This document shows, one piece after another, positions 23,180 to 34,209 of a stretch of DNA of 64,000 bases; position 1 is the stretch's first letter, and each line of letters starts with the position of its first letter. Origin of the DNA: Tetracentron sinense. Its lineage: Eukaryota > Streptophyta > Magnoliopsida > Trochodendrales > Trochodendraceae. A model generated the notes under the pieces. It was not told where the DNA came from. It saw only the letters and a list, made by a program, of their open reading frames with translations, and searched no databases. Both the position numbers and the translations under genes were made by a program. The DNA lies in contig CM026560.1 in assembly GCA_015143295.1 (NCBI GenBank), positions 7,008,501 through 7,072,500 on the forward strand, read 5' to 3'.

Positions 23180-23770
23180 TCACATGCAATCATTTGAAAG
23201 TAGAGGGTGGAGGATGATGAATCGTTGTTTTTTGTGCCACCATTCAAAGGAGTTGGTGGATCATTTACTTCTGCACTGCTTCTCTGCCTTTTGTTTTTTG
23301 GGAATTTTTCTTAATCGCCTGGGGTGGATTGGGTCTACCCTTTTTCCTTTTAGGACTTCTTATCTTGTTGCTCTTTGGTGAGTTTGGAGAATGCTCGGGA
23401 GGTTATTTAGCCTTCCTTCATAGGACCATCTCTTGGATGATTTGAAAAGAGAGGAACAAGAGAGTGTTCCAAGAGTCCTTTACACTCTGTTGTCCCGTCT
23501 CTGTTTGAGGATTAGACACCTAATCTTAGAATGGTGTGACATCCATAGGGTGGGAGTGGATCTAAGCGATCTACCAAAGTGAGATATGGGATTTTGCGGG
23601 TGGGTGTAGTTTGCTAATTTTTAGTGTTGAGTGGTAATTTTTTGTTTCGTTCGGTTTCGGCTAGAGTTTACTCTCTTGTAAACTCAATGTTGGTTCGTGC
23701 TGTATCCATCGCCTTCTTAATTTGATTTTCTGATTACCTATTAAATAAAGGAATTTGACATCCTTCAAAA
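23180..23770 (+). mobile_element. LINE 3' fragment with zinc-binding RT tail
   Basis: The plus strand encodes MNRCFLCHHSKELVDHLLLHC, the typical zinc-binding C-terminal domain of plant L1-type reverse transcriptases. Further on, in other frames, KERNKRVFQES appears, a motif from the same region. Stops are frequent. A small piece (GGAGTTGGTGGATCATTT) is duplicated at about 23094 and 23249. The 5' end and most of the element are missing. Confidence 0.75.
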
Positions 23771-24231
23771 CATTTTATGTTTTCCTTAAGTTTTATTATT
23801 CCCATAGGTTGGAACAAATATATTTCTTTTTATTGATGCTTTTCACATGGTGAACTATGTCTGGTGTTTTTTTTTGGAAGATATCATGATACTTTAAGCA
23901 TTGCCATTTCACATTTGTTCAAAATTTGTTATTTTACCTTTATGTTTTGATTTTTAAGAGGGAAAATTGTGTTCCATAATGGAGGTGATGTTAGACAGGT
24001 CCCCAATTGTTATTCAAGATGAATCAATGTGGTATGCATGTGAAAATATAGCAAAAAAAATAATAATTATATATTCATACATATGATGTATAATAATAAT
24101 AATTGTAAGTGAATATGTGTGTTTTAAAAGGCAAAGGCGTGAGGCAGATAAATAGGACCTCAGTTGTCATGATAATGCAGAAGCACCTAAAATTGTTATT
24201 GCTTCCTGATTCGTTCTCCTTCCCTGTGCAG

Positions 24232-27200
24232 ATGAATAGGGAGAAACTTATCAAGATGGCTGGTGCAGTTCGCACCGGTGGAAAGGGTAGCGTGCGAAGG
24301 TGTGTAACTGTATTTTGTTTCCCAGTCGTCCATTGAAATAAATTTTAATGAGGTTACAAGTTCAAGACTTAGTGTAACTGACGTTACCAATGTCCATCCC
24401 TTGTTTCCTTGTTGACCGTTACCAATGTCCATCCCTTAATGAACGCACTGCCCACCTACTCATTTGAAATGTTCATTGGTGCACCACCTCTTTGATGATA
24501 TTAAGCCAAAAATCGCACTGATTGGTTTCTCAATTTCCCTTGTGGGTGCCCAATTTCATCACTGTTGCTCGTGCATTTTGACAATCCAAAAGAAACTCCT
24601 GACTGGACACCGACTATTGTATGAAATGTTTTGATGCTATGGCATATCTAAGGAGGAGCCAGCCAATTGGGTGGTCTGGATCCTAGTTATAAATATGCAA
24701 ATTTATGCCTGTGACACGTGCTGTATGTGGCCCATATAAGAAAGGGTCCAACCAATTGGGTGGTCTGGATCCTAGTAATAACTTATAAATATGCGTGTCA
24801 TAGGTGCCTTATGCATTTTGAAGAAACGTGTTCTCGACGATAATTGTAAATGTAAGCTATTATATGCATATGTTTGCATTAATTCGTATAGTGCATCGTT
24901 CGGGTTGTTAAAAAATGTATTAAAAATATGAAGACAACAACAAAAAGGTTATTGCCTTGACATTTGATGACTTCCTTTTTTTTTAAAATTTTGAGCTCTA
25001 CATTCTCTTTTGATACTACCCATCCTTCTCCAACTCTATCAAAATATAATCTTTGTTTAAAATCCTCCTCCTCTTTCCCCCACCTCCCCTGCTCACTAAT
25101 GAAATAATTAGCCTAGGCCAAACAATCTATGTAGCCTCCCCTGGATCCATAAAGATTTTTTGCTGATCTGCTCACCTGCAATGGAGCAGATCTGGGTTGG
25201 TTGGTCTGGAAAGTCATGAGAGAGGTGCTACTATAGAATCTTATGAATCACGCATGGCACACTTTCTATAGCTCCTCTGTCTACAAGGTGAACAACTTAG
25301 TTTACAGCACAATGTGTTCACCACCACACTGGCTGGCTGGTGCCTTAGCTTACCACTTTCCTAGTACAGGTTTCTCGTGGCTGATCAACATGTCAGATAA
25401 TTGGTCTACTTCTAATGGATAGGCTTACCAATGATATGATAACTCCTATCTATAGTGGAGTACGTCCTCTTGTAATCAATATTCTATAATTTAATAATCT
25501 CTAATAATTAATAAATTTGTAAGGAACCAAATTGGTTCTATAGTGTATAATTAATAATCTCTTCTACGTGCTATTTAATAATTTTTAAGAAAGTTTAGTG
25601 TATTTTTAATTATAAGAGGTTTTTATACTATATTAATACATAGTTATATGAATCTTATAAACACTATATGTTGGTTTAGGTATCATGAAGAGAAAGGGAT
25701 AAAATTAATTTAGATATTTTGGCTATCTATTGTAAATTACCATATATAGTATAAAGTTTTAGATATTTTAGAAAGAAAAAACTAAAAATATCATTGTATG
25801 AGGACTTCAAAATAATTAACAAAAGTTAAAGGGAGAATCCCACGAAAAGCAGAGTTCAAAAAGAATTTTGTCTCTTCCCAAAATAAAGGATGTTTCTTAT
25901 TCTCTTTGAAAAAGGAGTTAACTTTACCAAACTGAAAAAGCAACGAAAAGAGAGTTAAAGAGGAGAAACGATGGGGAGGGAGAGATTTCAACCAAAAAGA
26001 AGACAAAAAGGGTTTGCATTCAAAAGAAAGAGGGACAAATCTAGCTTTCTTCCTCATCCTACCATTGATCATGTTTAGGTAAACTTTTGGCTTGAGTTGT
26101 TTTATTTATTTTTCTTCTTGAAAAACTTCATTAATAGATCCTGTAGAAATCGTAGTTAGAAGAATGAGAAGCCTATGTTACAATTGAAGTTATGATTGAA
26201 TACATAGATATGTACAAACAAATGCTTCGCACAATCTGGACCATCAACCTTGTACAAAAGTTACAATTAGGATCTCTCTACCTAAACGTGTCACAATTAG
26301 GATCTCTCTACAAGATTGACTTCCGCCATGCGTGGGGAGATTGCAAGGCATAACCAGAAGAACCCATTGAATTAAAAGTAGAAGGAATTGCAAAAGTGGG
26401 TTGAGGACACCTGGCATCAAAGTCTCTCAAGCCACCATATCCAATATCCTTGTGGCTACTAAAAAAGTAACATTTGCAAGTGGTAACTCAACCGTTTATT
26501 AGAAGAAGTCAATTTGTGTAAAGAGTGAGAAAAATCCACATAAGACACAAGCCCAACTTGTAGCCTTTATCCAAAAAAAGTTCAATCTTACTAAGAAGCC
26601 ATGTTAAGGAACCATTTCTTTAGTCCTAAAACAAAAATCCGAATGACTCAAAATAGATGATGATCAAGAGCAATGTGTTAAAGGATGCAGCAATCCTCGT
26701 TTTCAACAAATTGAGACTCCATTGGCGAATTGGGTGATTCAATGCCAAGCAAACCGAATTGCACTTTCCGGATAACTCATACAAGAAAAGGGAAGATCAA
26801 TGTGCATTTGCTCAGTATTCCAGAGGATGAGATTCCAACATTCTCAAATGGATTCTTCAAAAATTTCAGCAGCAACATAATTTTCATCATTTTAGGTTTC
26901 ATGGAGAGAGTGGTTCTGCTAATCTTGTAGGCATTGAGAATGCAATTCCATAGTTAAAGGAGAACATGTCAATTTAAGCTAAGGGACATCTTTAACATGG
27001 ATGAGACAGACTTATTATATTCTATAGCGTTAGATCGAACAATTGCAACCAGTCAATTAGAAGGTACAAAAAAAGATAAGACCCGCATACCATTAGCATT
27101 TACTTGTAATGCTGATGGGTCTGAGAAATTACCTTATTTCTTTATTGGCCATTTGGCGAAGCTAAGATGTTTTAGAAAGAAAATTGGAGAGAGACTTGGA

Positions 27201-30200
27201 TTTAGTTATTGTCATAACAAAAAAGCATGAATGACTGAATTGATCTTCAGGTACGAAAAATAGTCATTTTTCATAAGTATGATATGAAGATGACATAAAA
27301 GATTGAAAGTTGTATATATTCCTCATCTTTTCAGCAATGACTAAAGAAGCTTGATGCGTATTTTAAGTTACGAGGTCGTAAGATTCTATTTTTGAATAGT
27401 GTGTCATCTCATGTTATATGTAACGTTGAATTGGAAAATATGCGGGTTCATTTTCTTCCCCTGAATGCAACTTCAAAGATATAACCAATGGATGCTGGAG
27501 TCATATCAGCTTTCAAAAGTCATTATAGAAGTTATTAGCTTCAACATGCCTTAGATTTGGATGCTGTTGCTGAGAGAAATATCTACAAGGTCAACCAACT
27601 TCAGGCTATGCAATGGACTACAATGACTTGGAAATCAATATCTTCAAGCACAATATTTAATTGTTGGAGGCATTGTGTTTTTTCTTAGTCCTCAAGGAGA
27701 TATCCATTATTGAGACAGCATCAAACTTGCATCAAGTAGAGGATGGTCACCTGCGGAGGCATTCATTGAGGAATTACTTGTAGAGAAGTTAAAAAAGGTT
27801 GTGCATCACAGAACCCTTGAGTATTGAAGTGCTTATTCATTCTCCAGGTGAAGAAATAGTGTATGAAGGGTTTAAGGATGAAGATTTGCTTGCGATGATA
27901 GATGAAAATGATATTGAAGAAGAGAATGGTGAAAACATGCAAAAAGAAATAACACCAAAAGAAATATTAGCTGCACTTCATACACTTATACGGAAGTTAG
28001 AGGAAGATAAAGTTGCAAATTATGATATCCTTGCTCATCTAAAGTAATTACAAAGTACAATGGTTCAAGAGAAAGCCCGACAACATGAAGAATCATTAGT
28101 TCAAAGACATTAAGAGGTTTTTTATGTATTAAGTGACACAACCTTCTTTTTTGTATTTTTGATAGGTCCAAATATCATCAGCTTGTTCAACGGGCTAGCA
28201 TAAAATCTCTTGGGTTTTGTATTTTGTTATTTTGGAGTGCTAACCTTATACATTTGTATCTATATAAAACTTATATGGAAAATACAATACATTCAAAAGA
28301 AAATATGAAAAGAAAATTTTTGATGGACCAATATAGTGATTCTTATAGATAATATTCTCTTATAATTGATATAATTTATTTCCACCAAGGTTATTAATTA
28401 CAAGAGACTCTTATGCTTCTAACTACGATTTCTATAGGATCTATCAATGAAATTTCTCGAGTGGAAAAATAAATAAAAGAACTCAAATCAAAAGCTTATC
28501 CAAACGTGATCAATGACTGGATGAGGAAAAAAGCTAGATCTGTTCCTCTTTCGTTTGAATGCTAACCATATTTGTCTTATTCTTTTTGGTTGAAATCTTC
28601 TCCCCTTCGTTTCTCCTCTTTTACTCTCTTTTCATTGCCTTTTTAGTTTGGTTAAGTTAACCTATTTTTCAGAGAGAAGAAGAAACATCCTTTATTTTGG
28701 GAAGAGACAAAATTCCTTTTGAACTCTGCTATTCATGGGATTCTCCCTTTTAACTTTTGTTAATTATTTTGAAGTCCTCGGACAATTGTTTTTTTAGGTT
28801 TTTCTATCTGAAATATTTAAAATATGGTAATTTATTATACATAGCCAAAATATCTAAAATAATTTTATCCCTTTCTCTTCCTGATAACTAAACCATCATA
28901 TAGTGTTTATAAGACGCATCTAACTATGAATTAATATAGTATACAAACCTCTCTTATAACTTTTAAAAAATTTATTAAATAGCAAGTATAAGAGATTATT
29001 AATTATACACTTTATAACCAAGTTGGTTCATTACCAATTTATTAATTATTAGAGATTAGTAAGTTATAGAATATTAATTATAAGAGGGCCTACTCTACCT
29101 AAACCCTAATTTAATTCCAAACCCTAGAAAAGACCGAGAGATTTGCATTGAGCAAAAGGTTAGTCCCTAAACTTGTGCAAATATAGAATTTCATACAACC
29201 CTCATAAATATAATTGAGGGTTGTATTGTAGGTTTGTGATGTGGCCTCAAATTGTTATAAAATTGCTTTCTTGAATTTTCTTAATTAATTATTTGTGATA
29301 AGATTGCTATTTTATAGTTTTCATTATTCTTGTTAATCAAATCTTGATCTCAGCACACTAGATTTTAGGCCATTACATAGTCCTATATCTACTTTGGTAT
29401 CAAAGCTTAAGGTTAGAGCTTAGGGAGTGAATCTTGCATTAAAATTTCGGAGTCCATCATCATTGTTTGCATTGCATTCATTGTTAGGACACCCTAAAGT
29501 CACCTCGTGTATGCCCACGTGTAGTGGTTGTGAATACCAACCCAACATAGAATCTTCGCAGTTGAAAAAACTTCTAGAGTCCATCAATGAGTGTCTACCC
29601 AACATGGAAGCCAAGATGGAGGAACAAAAGACCGCCATCAATTATACCGTCACCCACCTAGGAGCAGTAGAGACCTCCTTTCATCATTACGATGCTAGGG
29701 TGGATGATAGAGGTAGAGGTGATTGAGGTATCGCCACAATGCGTGGTAGAGGGAGAGTTGGTCTGCAACATCATGAGTTCTATCAGGATCCATATGACTC
29801 CAATGATTGAGTGAAGAAGACGGTGAGAGTTGAGGCCCCAAGTTTTGATGGTCGACTTGACCCAAAGATCTTTCTTGGCTATCGGACATGGGCTACTATT
29901 TTGAGTGGTATTACATGTCAGGGTTGACGAGTTAGGTTTGCTAAAATGAAGTTAGTGGGCCTAAACATTATTGGACAATTGTGGAGCGCCAGATTGAGAG
30001 ATTAGGTGAGTATCTCATCCCTTAGTGAGATGAGATTAACGAGAAACTTAAAGTAAAATATCTCCCCCTCTTATCATCAAATGTTAATGGACTAATGATA
30101 GTTCCTTCGCCAAGGGAACATTAAAGTCACTGATTACATTGCAAAATTCGATGAGTACATGATGAGGTGTAATGTAAGAAAGGACCCCCTCATGACCCTT

Positions 30201-32657
30201 TCTATATTTAGAACAGCCCTCTGTCCGATCTCCAAAAGGAGTTGATCCCCCATGTTATGGACACCCTTGAGCATGCTTACCAGATGGTGTAGGAGTTGGA
30301 GCGGTATTTGAAGCCGCAAGTCATTAGGCGTTTTGACCCCCGTGGACTCGAGTCTCGATCCACTTCCTTGGAGGTAAACCAACTTTCGGGAGCCAATCGC
30401 GTAGTGGTCAACCGATCCTTCTAATTCTAGATTCGATAAAGGAAAATGAGTAGTTGGTGAGAACTCCAAGGTGGGTATCAATCCAAGTGCTTTAGATGTC
30501 ATTGCTTTGGGCATTATGCATATTAGTGTCCCACGAAAGACTACCAAAAACCTGTTTCTTGATGGGACTGACGTGGAAGAGGAGGGAGAATGGGAAGAAG
30601 TCCATGAGCCAAACATCGGAGCTGGTGATGAGGACTATGAGAGCGTTGAAAAGTGTCTCGCCAGTGTTAGGAAAATCTCCTACCATTGTGAAGAGAGTGA
30701 CATCACACGAAAGATGGTAGTGAGGTGTGCCCTAGCTCAACAAAAAGGGAATGATGACTGGCATAGGAATTCCATACTTATGCCAAATGTGGTGAGTTTG
30801 TGGGGCCATGCATGAGGTGTGGGCATGGGGAACTAAAACCATACTCTCTCTGCACTGCTTGTTGTTCATTGTAGATAAAGTATAGGGGTTTTGAATAATT
30901 TGCAGATTGGCGTTAGATCTTTCAACATTATTTTAGAAACATTTATGCATATTGGTTGCACTATTTTAAACTTATTGGCATAGACATGGATATTGACTAC
31001 AAACCTGGTATATATTTTTATTTTTTCTTGTCTGATATTTACTGAAACAACCTATTAAAGAAATAATTGTTGTTTTCATTCTTGAATGAGAAGGGATTAC
31101 ATGGTTGTTTGGAAAGCTTAAATACTATTTATCAACTTCTTGTGATGGAGAGAATTTGAGGTTCATTTCAATTTTGCCTCTAAATCTTGTTTTCCCACTC
31201 TCTTGTTTCGGTCAGTATTTAACTTTCCGTTGCACTCTGGCGAAATTGAGTTTGTTTGGGATTACCGTGTTATATACTCTTCTTAAATCTTAATCTTAGA
31301 AAGAAGAAGGCTGTTCACAAGACAGCAACCACAGATGACAAAAGGCTCCAGAGCACACTGAAGAGAATAGGGGTGAATGCCATCCCTGCAATTGAGGAAG
31401 TCAACATTTTCAAGGATGACATAGTCATCCAATTTGTAAACCCTAAAGGTAATGCCTATTACGCATAAAGCATGTAGCAGTACACCCATAGTTCATTTAT
31501 TTGTATTCCTTATCCTCTTGGGTGACTCGGTATTAATCATCTTTTCTCTATTTCAGTCCAAGCCTCTATTGCTGCCAACACTTGGGTTGTTAGTGGTTCT
31601 CCTCAAACAAAAAGTATTCTCTGATTCATTGCCTCCCTTTATGAGTATATCTGTATTTGTCAATTTATTTGTCTGTTTATTATTCTACCTATCTTGCTGC
31701 ATGCTGTTGTTCACCAAGGATGGTGGTCTTGCTCAACATTATTCACTAATCAGTGTCTAGTTTGTCCAGTTGGTGGGCTGCAGCCCAAAGTTGTGCATTG
31801 ATTATGTTATCTGGTTAACCCCCCCCCCCCCTACGGCGAGCTATAATTTAATTTATTCAAAAAGGACATTATCAATGTATGATTGGGTCATTGTGCTGGT
31901 GCCTGCTTTGGGATGTGGCTTCAGCATTTTAACAATTCAACCTGCTGCTGCCCGAGAGGCAAGGCACTACCATCCTTGGTGGTCACTGCACTGCAATGTT
32001 TCCTTCATTAGTCTTGGACTGACTGGACTACACCTGAATTTGTTTGGATTCAGAATTGCAGGATATTCTCCCTGGAATCATCAACCAATTGGGTGTGTAT
32101 TGTTATGTCCCTTTTTCTTCATGTGCTCATATCTACTTATTGCGCTCCTATTTAAGGTTGGAAATAACTATTGGTAGTGACCTAATTGGGTGACATTTTT
32201 ACTGAGACCCAAGAATGACATGTTCCCAAACAGTGGTATGTTTACACTTGGGTCATTTTGTCTATAAGCATTGGGTGTTTGTTCGTTCCAAAAAGCTAGA
32301 AGATCATAATTGTCCTTGAATTGGATTGATCATAATATAAATTTGTCGGCTACAATTCCATGTTTTTAGCTATGGGATCCACTATTCTGAGTTTCACTGG
32401 AACCTTGATCCAATCCTGAAATGAATGGTAAATGGACCTACTGCTGCTCCAGTATCAACAGCTAAGTGCTGTGTGCTATTGATTGTTTTGGGGTTTGTTT
32501 TCCAGGGCCAGATAACTTAGACAACCTGAGGAGGCTCGCAGAGCAGTTCCAGAAGCAGGCTCCCGGTGCAGGTGCAGCACAAGAGGAGGATGACGAGGTC
32601 CCGGAGCTTGTAGCTGGGGAGACCTTTGAAGCTGCTGCAGACGAAAGTCATACTTAA
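24232..32657 (+). CDS. BTF3: BTF3 / NAC beta subunit, five coding exons
   Basis: This is the beta subunit of the nascent polypeptide-associated complex, which binds emerging chains at the ribosome exit. Exons are 24232-24299, 31300-31448, 31557-31613, 32054-32092 and 32506-32657. They total 465 nt and encode 154 residues plus TAA. All introns are GT-AG and all join in frame. The product starts [20 protein letters not shown], followed by the basic RRKKK ribosome-contact motif, the NAC domain (about residues 34-100; [22 protein letters not shown]) and an acidic C-terminus ([16 protein letters not shown]). Length and order match plant BTF3. The ATG follows an acceptor directly, implying an upstream UTR intron. 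Introns 1 and 2 are bloated by transposons (about 15.5 and 7.0 kb). No disruption of coding sequence is visible. Confidence 0.95.
24300..25454 (+). other. BTF3 intron 2, 5' part
   Basis: Non-coding. A local direct repeat containing CCAATTGGGTGGTCTGGATC occurs at about 24663 and 24757, each copy followed by TATAAATATGC. Nothing else was recognised. Confidence 0.5.
25455..29098 (+). mobile_element. Pogo-like DNA transposon with ~700-bp TIRs
   Basis: Long terminal inverted repeats run 25455-26162 and 28417-29098; the outer ends read GTGGAGTACGTCCTCTT and, reverse-complemented, GTAGAGTAGGCCCTCTT. A decayed pogo-type transposase lies between. TA precedes the left end; the right flank reads CT, so the TA duplication is not clean. 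Known pogo/Lemi elements have short TIRs, so the long arms are unusual. It sits in intron 2 of BTF3. Confidence 0.82.
26700..28047 (+). pseudogene. Pogo-type transposase, decayed
   Basis: Pieces in shifting frames recall the plant Lemi/pogo transposase: a CENP-B-type DNA-binding part ([17 protein letters not shown]) and the first catalytic block with MDET followed by [19 protein letters not shown]. Next come [14 protein letters not shown], an [13 protein letters not shown] block and [15 protein letters not shown]. The second catalytic Asp is replaced (LNSVSSH where DNAPSH is usual), and the codon before PMDAG is a stop. The C-terminal part (27799-28047) is acidic ([10 protein letters not shown]). 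Several stops make it non-functional. Confidence 0.8.
29390..30880 (+). mobile_element. Ty3/gypsy gag fragment with primer site
   Basis: A primer-site-like TTGGTATCAAAGC (29395-29407) is followed by a broken gag. Visible parts include [20 protein letters not shown] (29560-29620), FDGRLDP (about 29840), [21 protein letters not shown], and a zinc knuckle near 30485 ([19 protein letters not shown]). A remnant resembling the protease linker follows ([16 protein letters not shown]). No RT follows, so the element is truncated. It lies in BTF3 intron 2, just beyond the pogo element. Confidence 0.7.
30881..31299 (+). other. BTF3 intron 2, 3' part
   Basis: T-rich non-coding sequence leading to the acceptor TTAATCTTAG at 31299. 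No repeat was recognised. Confidence 0.5.
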
Positions 32658-33370
32658 AAAGTGTTTTAAGGGACGTGTTCCGATATTTTTTCCTCTTATG
32701 GCATTATCTTTTCTTTTCTTTTCTTTTATTTAGGAATTCTCTCTATATATTTTTAAAAATAATTGACAGCATTTCCTGTTGCTCCTAGTGGCATACTGGA
32801 AAGGACTTTCTTGTATTGTATATCGGGGAGTTGTGTTTGGTGGTTAGTTGGTTGGATCCATTTTTCAGATCACACTGGCACTTCAACCTGAGGAGCTCCG
32901 GTGTGTGGGAGTCTTATTACTATGCTGCCCTTGTATTGGTTGGTAGGAAGAAATTAAAAATTCAAACAAGGCAGCTTGCGGAGAACTTTCACCATAATTA
33001 GGGCACAAAGTGGTGCGGATCCATTCTACCAGGTGCCGCAAGTACGGCTCAGGATCCCTGAGCTGAGCTGGTCTTTCTTTCCATATGAGAAATGTAGGGA
33101 CAATTAGCTGGTTAGGGTCCTTTCATATCCAAATGGAAGACCACCTTTGGACCATTAGGACTGTGTTGGTCTGTGTCCGATGCAAAAGGGGCCATAACAG
33201 TTTGCTCGAATGCATTTGTTTTGATTTGCACAAAATCTCTTTCAAGTTTGATCACTTGCCATCAAGAAACCCAGCCACTTTAGTAGGGGAGTCTTTGTCC
33301 AGACTACAACCTTATGCATGGTCTGGAAAACCTTTATTAAGGGCGAAGCCTTAGTTTCAAAGACCCCCAC
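32658..33370 (+). other. BTF3 3'UTR and downstream sequence
   Basis: After the stop codon comes T-rich sequence (32690-32760), compatible with a 3'UTR. No clear AATAAA signal was found, so the end is not set. Nothing else is recognised up to the microsatellite at 33391. Confidence 0.4.
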
Positions 33371-33387
33371 CTAGTTTAAACGAAAGA

Positions 33388-33390
<3 letters not shown>

Positions 33391-33431
<41 letters not shown>
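33391..33431. repeat. (AT)n microsatellite
   Basis: About 20 TA units in a row. Confidence 0.95.
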
Positions 33432-33433
<2 letters not shown>

Positions 33434-33669
33434 AGGATGCCCCTGTTCACGTTTGATCAGCTCTTTTGTAATTCCAAAATTATCCTTTGCTTTTATTTTA
33501 TTTTCTTCTCCTTTTTATCTTCTTTACTATTATAATGTGAGAGGCATGCACAGATGATTTTTATGAAATTACCAAACTACCTTTGTATAAAAACAAAACG
33601 TTGATTTAATGTTTTACTTCAATTCCCAAACTAACTTTTACTCATCTATCTATTTAGAATCATAGCCAA

Positions 33670-33850
33670 TCGCAATTGAACTTGGGGAGAGTTCAATCGC
33701 ACCCATGGGTTAACACGTGTCCCTTTTAACTCCTATTAACTTTGGTTAACTCCTTCCCCTTGCTCTCACGTGCCACTAGCGAGTTCAATTGCACCCGTGT
33801 CCCTTTTAACTCTTATTAACTGTGGTTAATTCCTTCCTCTTGCTCTCACA
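33670..33850. repeat. ~90-bp direct repeat, related to the MITE at 7431
   Basis: GTGTCCCTTTTAACTC and CCTTGCTCTCAC occur twice (about 33717-33770 and 33799-33850). The preceding GGGGAGAGTTCAATCGCACC resembles the arm of the 7431 MITE (GGGAGAGTCCAATTACGC). Confidence 0.55.
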
Positions 33851-33996
33851 TGCATCACAACTGTCACCTGCTAGTATATATAATGAGTCATTGAAAAAGG
33901 AGATGAAATTTTGCAAAATTCCCAAACTATAATCATCATAATCTTTATAAAAGACAAACACTTAAGTGGTGTTTGGTAACACTAATCTAAATAGGA

Positions 33997-34209
33997 AGAG
34001 CTTATTTGAAAATTGTGTTTAGTTGGACTTTGATTGTTAAGTTGAAGGTTAATTGTATGTTTACATCTTTTTGAAATAATGTTTTATCTGTAGAGTAAAA
34101 ATACAGGTTTTTACCTCTAAAATCTCTACTTTAAAAAGATGTACATAGGCAATTAACCTTCAACTTAACAATCTAAAGTCCAACTAAACACAATTTTCAA
34201 ATAAGCTCT
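33997..34209. mobile_element. Foldback MITE, 213 bp
   Basis: Arms of about 75-80 bp pair almost end to end, from AGAGCTTATTTGAAAATTGT to its complement ACAATTTTCAAATAAGCTCT. The loop is about 60 bp. No clear target duplication was found. Confidence 0.7.

Noticed and set aside
31770-32177. 135-codon plus-strand frame between BTF3 exons
   Set aside because: It spans intron sequence and a BTF3 exon in a different phase, and it contains a C homopolymer; no domain was seen.
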